A DNA stretch of 13,074 nt, taken from contig JAFUWM010000069.1 in NCBI GenBank assembly GCA_017483425.1, positions 1 to 13,074 on the forward strand, read 5' to 3'. This DNA is from Lachnospiraceae bacterium. GTDB lineage: Bacteria; Bacillota; Clostridia; Lachnospirales; Lachnospiraceae. The first letter of the stretch is position 1. Each line of letters starts with the position of its first letter. The translations under genes and the position numbers were made by a program. The notes below the pieces were generated by a model, which was given only the letters and a program-made list of their open reading frames with translations, made no database searches and had not been told where the DNA came from. Shown here piece after piece: positions 11,915 through 13,074 of this stretch.

Positions 11915-13074
11915 ATACTACTCATTATATCAATCTGTCTGAGGAGACAGCTTCAAGAATAGAAAAGGACAGGGCAGATCACAGGGATAATCCCTGTCGT
12001 TGCCCGGACAGCGATATCATACGAAGGGATCCTTCGCACGATATCGCTAATGTCCAGAGGCCTGCTTTTGTAAGAGATATAGAGAAGATCATGAATGTAC
12101 CTTATTATAACAGGTACTCTGACAAGACACAGGTTTTCTCGCTTGTACGAAATGATGATATTTCAAGAAGGGCTCTGCATGTCCAGTATGTCTCGAGGAT
12201 AGCCAGAAATATCGGGAGGCTGCTGGATCTCAATATAGACCTTATAGAAGCCATAGCACTCGGGCACGATATAGGACATACGCCTTTCGGACATGCCGGG
12301 GAGAGCGCTCTTTCAAAGCTTTACCATGAGCGCACGGGCAGGTATTTTAAGCACAACGTGCATTCTGTCAGGGTGCTTGATGATATCTGCTGCCAGAATC
12401 TTTCTCTGCAGACGCTGGACGGCATCATCTGTCATAACGGGGAAATGGAAATGAAGGAATATAGGCCAAGAACGGATAAGCTTTCGTTTCCGGAATTTGA
12501 CAGCATGAAGGAAGAATGCTATACGGATCAAAACGCTATTGGCCGGCTTATCCCCTGCACACTTGAAGGATGCGTCGTAAGGATATCGGATATAATAGCC
12601 TATATAGGTAAAGACAGGCAGGATGCCGAAAAGCTGGGTATATTTGATGAGACACCTGAGTACAGCCAGAAGAAGATAGGAACTACAAATGCCGAGATCA
12701 TTAATAATATGATAGTAAATATCGTAGAGAATTCATACGGCAGGCCCTATCTGAAAATGGATGAGGATTATTTTGAAGAGCTGAAATCGGCTAAAAAAGA
12801 AAACTACTCCCATATCTACGGCAATGAAAAGACCGAGGCTGCATTTAAGAGCGATATAGAGCCCATGTTCAGGGAACTCTATGATGCCCTGATCCTGCAG
12901 GCGGAGGCCATGAAGCCTGATTCAGTCTTTGTAAGACATCATGTGAATTATGTCGAACGCATCACAAAGTTTGTGCACGTAGATCATAAGCCGTACCGGG
13001 AAAATACGCCGTATGACATGGTGGTCGATTATATAGCAAGCATGACCGACGATTATTTCATAGACCTGCATGCT
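11911..13074 (+). CDS. dGTPase-like HD phosphohydrolase (3' end outside window)
   Basis: The frame opens with ATG 11911, overlapping the previous stop by 4 bases (ATGA), and stays open to the window end: 388 residues with no stop. The protein matches deoxyguanosinetriphosphate triphosphohydrolase-like HD enzymes: RYSDKTQVFSL (68-78), H90 in SRRALHVQYVSRIARNIG, H119-D120 in ALGHDIGHTPFGHAGE, FKHNVHSVRVL (146-156) and the last metal ligand D227 in RISDIIAYIGKDR. Together H90, H119-D120 and D227 make the HD metal site. The family cleaves dGTP (or other dNTPs) to the nucleoside and inorganic tripolyphosphate. In Clostridia this gene commonly precedes dnaG and rpoD, so those may follow outside the window. 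No separate Shine-Dalgarno site is seen, so translation is probably coupled to the surface-protein gene. Confidence 0.92.
   Translation, partial: MNTTHYINLSEETASRIEKDRADHRDNPCRCPDSDIIRRDPSHDIANVQRPAFVRDIEKIMNVPYYNRYSDKTQVFSLVRNDDISRRALHVQYVSRIARNIGRLLDLNIDLIEAIALGHDIGHTPFGHAGESALSKLYHERTGRYFKHNVHSVRVLDDICCQNLSLQTLDGIICHNGEMEMKEYRPRTDKLSFPEFDSMKEECYTDQNAIGRLIPCTLEGCVVRISDIIAYIGKDRQDAEKLGIFDETPEYSQKKIGTTNAEIINNMIVNIVENSYGRPYLKMDEDYFEELKSAKKENYSHIYGNEKTEAAFKSDIEPMFRELYDALILQAEAMKPDSVFVRHHVNYVERITKFVHVDHKPYRENTPYDMVVDYIASMTDDYFIDLHA
11981..12055 (+). repeat. Two consecutive inverted repeats inside the dGTPase reading frame
   Basis: First ACAGGGA (11981-11987) / TCCCTGT (11991-11997) with a TAA loop. 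Then a nested stem: GGACA (12006-12010) / TGTCC (12051-12055), GCGATATC (12011-12018) / GATATCGC (12040-12047), CGAAGG (12022-12027) / CCTTCG (12031-12036), with small internal loops and a GAT apical loop. They encode residues about 24-49 of the HD protein, just before its conserved core. Confidence 0.85.

Noticed and set aside
11469..11925. Long antisense frames opposite the surface-protein gene
   Set aside because: They arise from the Gly/Met/Ser-rich codon pattern of the + strand gene; the translated products are low-complexity Pro/Ser-rich and have no ribosome site or known domain.

Overview
The window looks like chromosomal DNA of a Gram-positive anaerobe of the class Clostridia, most likely a Lachnospiraceae member. 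This is an inference from gene style and content: strong Shine-Dalgarno sites, sigma-A type promoters, and the VTC / DUF4956 / carbohydrate-binding gene trio followed by a clostridial-type dGTPase. No sequence search could be run, so the genus is left open.

Layout, left to right. (1) The 3' end of rpsI (ribosomal protein S9) and its intrinsic terminator. (2) A visibly AT-rich single-gene unit with its own consensus promoter and terminator (about 402-1549), encoding an HTH / GHKL-ATPase / STAS-like protein. (3) A three-gene + strand operon: a lipoprotein serine hydrolase of the PBP4b/beta-lactamase class, a Maf nucleotide pyrophosphatase, and the tRNA methyltransferase TrmL. (4) A second solitary unit: an AAA-type ATPase with a C-terminal winged helix, preceded by four copies of a 10-bp repeat that run into its promoter. 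(5) A metal-efflux locus: a P1B-type Zn/Cd ATPase and a separate HMA metal-binding protein on the - strand, divergent from an ArsR/SmtB repressor, with a 12-4-12 palindrome covering both -35 elements. (6) A + strand operon: a VTC-domain (polyphosphate polymerase-type) protein, a DUF4956 membrane protein, a large surface beta-helix protein with Met/Gly-rich inserts, and, overlapping it by 4 bases, a dGTPase-like HD protein that runs off the right edge.

How they work together. The metal locus is a self-contained sense-and-export module: the repressor should release the shared operator when Zn/Cd rises, and the HMA protein and ATPase then bind and export the ion. The VTC/DUF4956/surface-protein genes look like a functional unit that links a cytosolic polyphosphate-type enzyme to the membrane and the cell surface. 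This is the least understood part of the window and the best candidate for a poorly described system. The HTH-GHKL-STAS protein, which carries both halves of a partner-switching module in one chain, and the repeat-controlled AAA ATPase are the other accessory genes of note.

There are no tRNA or rRNA genes, transposases, CRISPR arrays or phage structural genes. No stretch above 300 bases lacks a gene; the longest gaps (263-453, 4387-4542, 1480-1605 and 7762-7885) hold the terminators, promoters and repeats listed.
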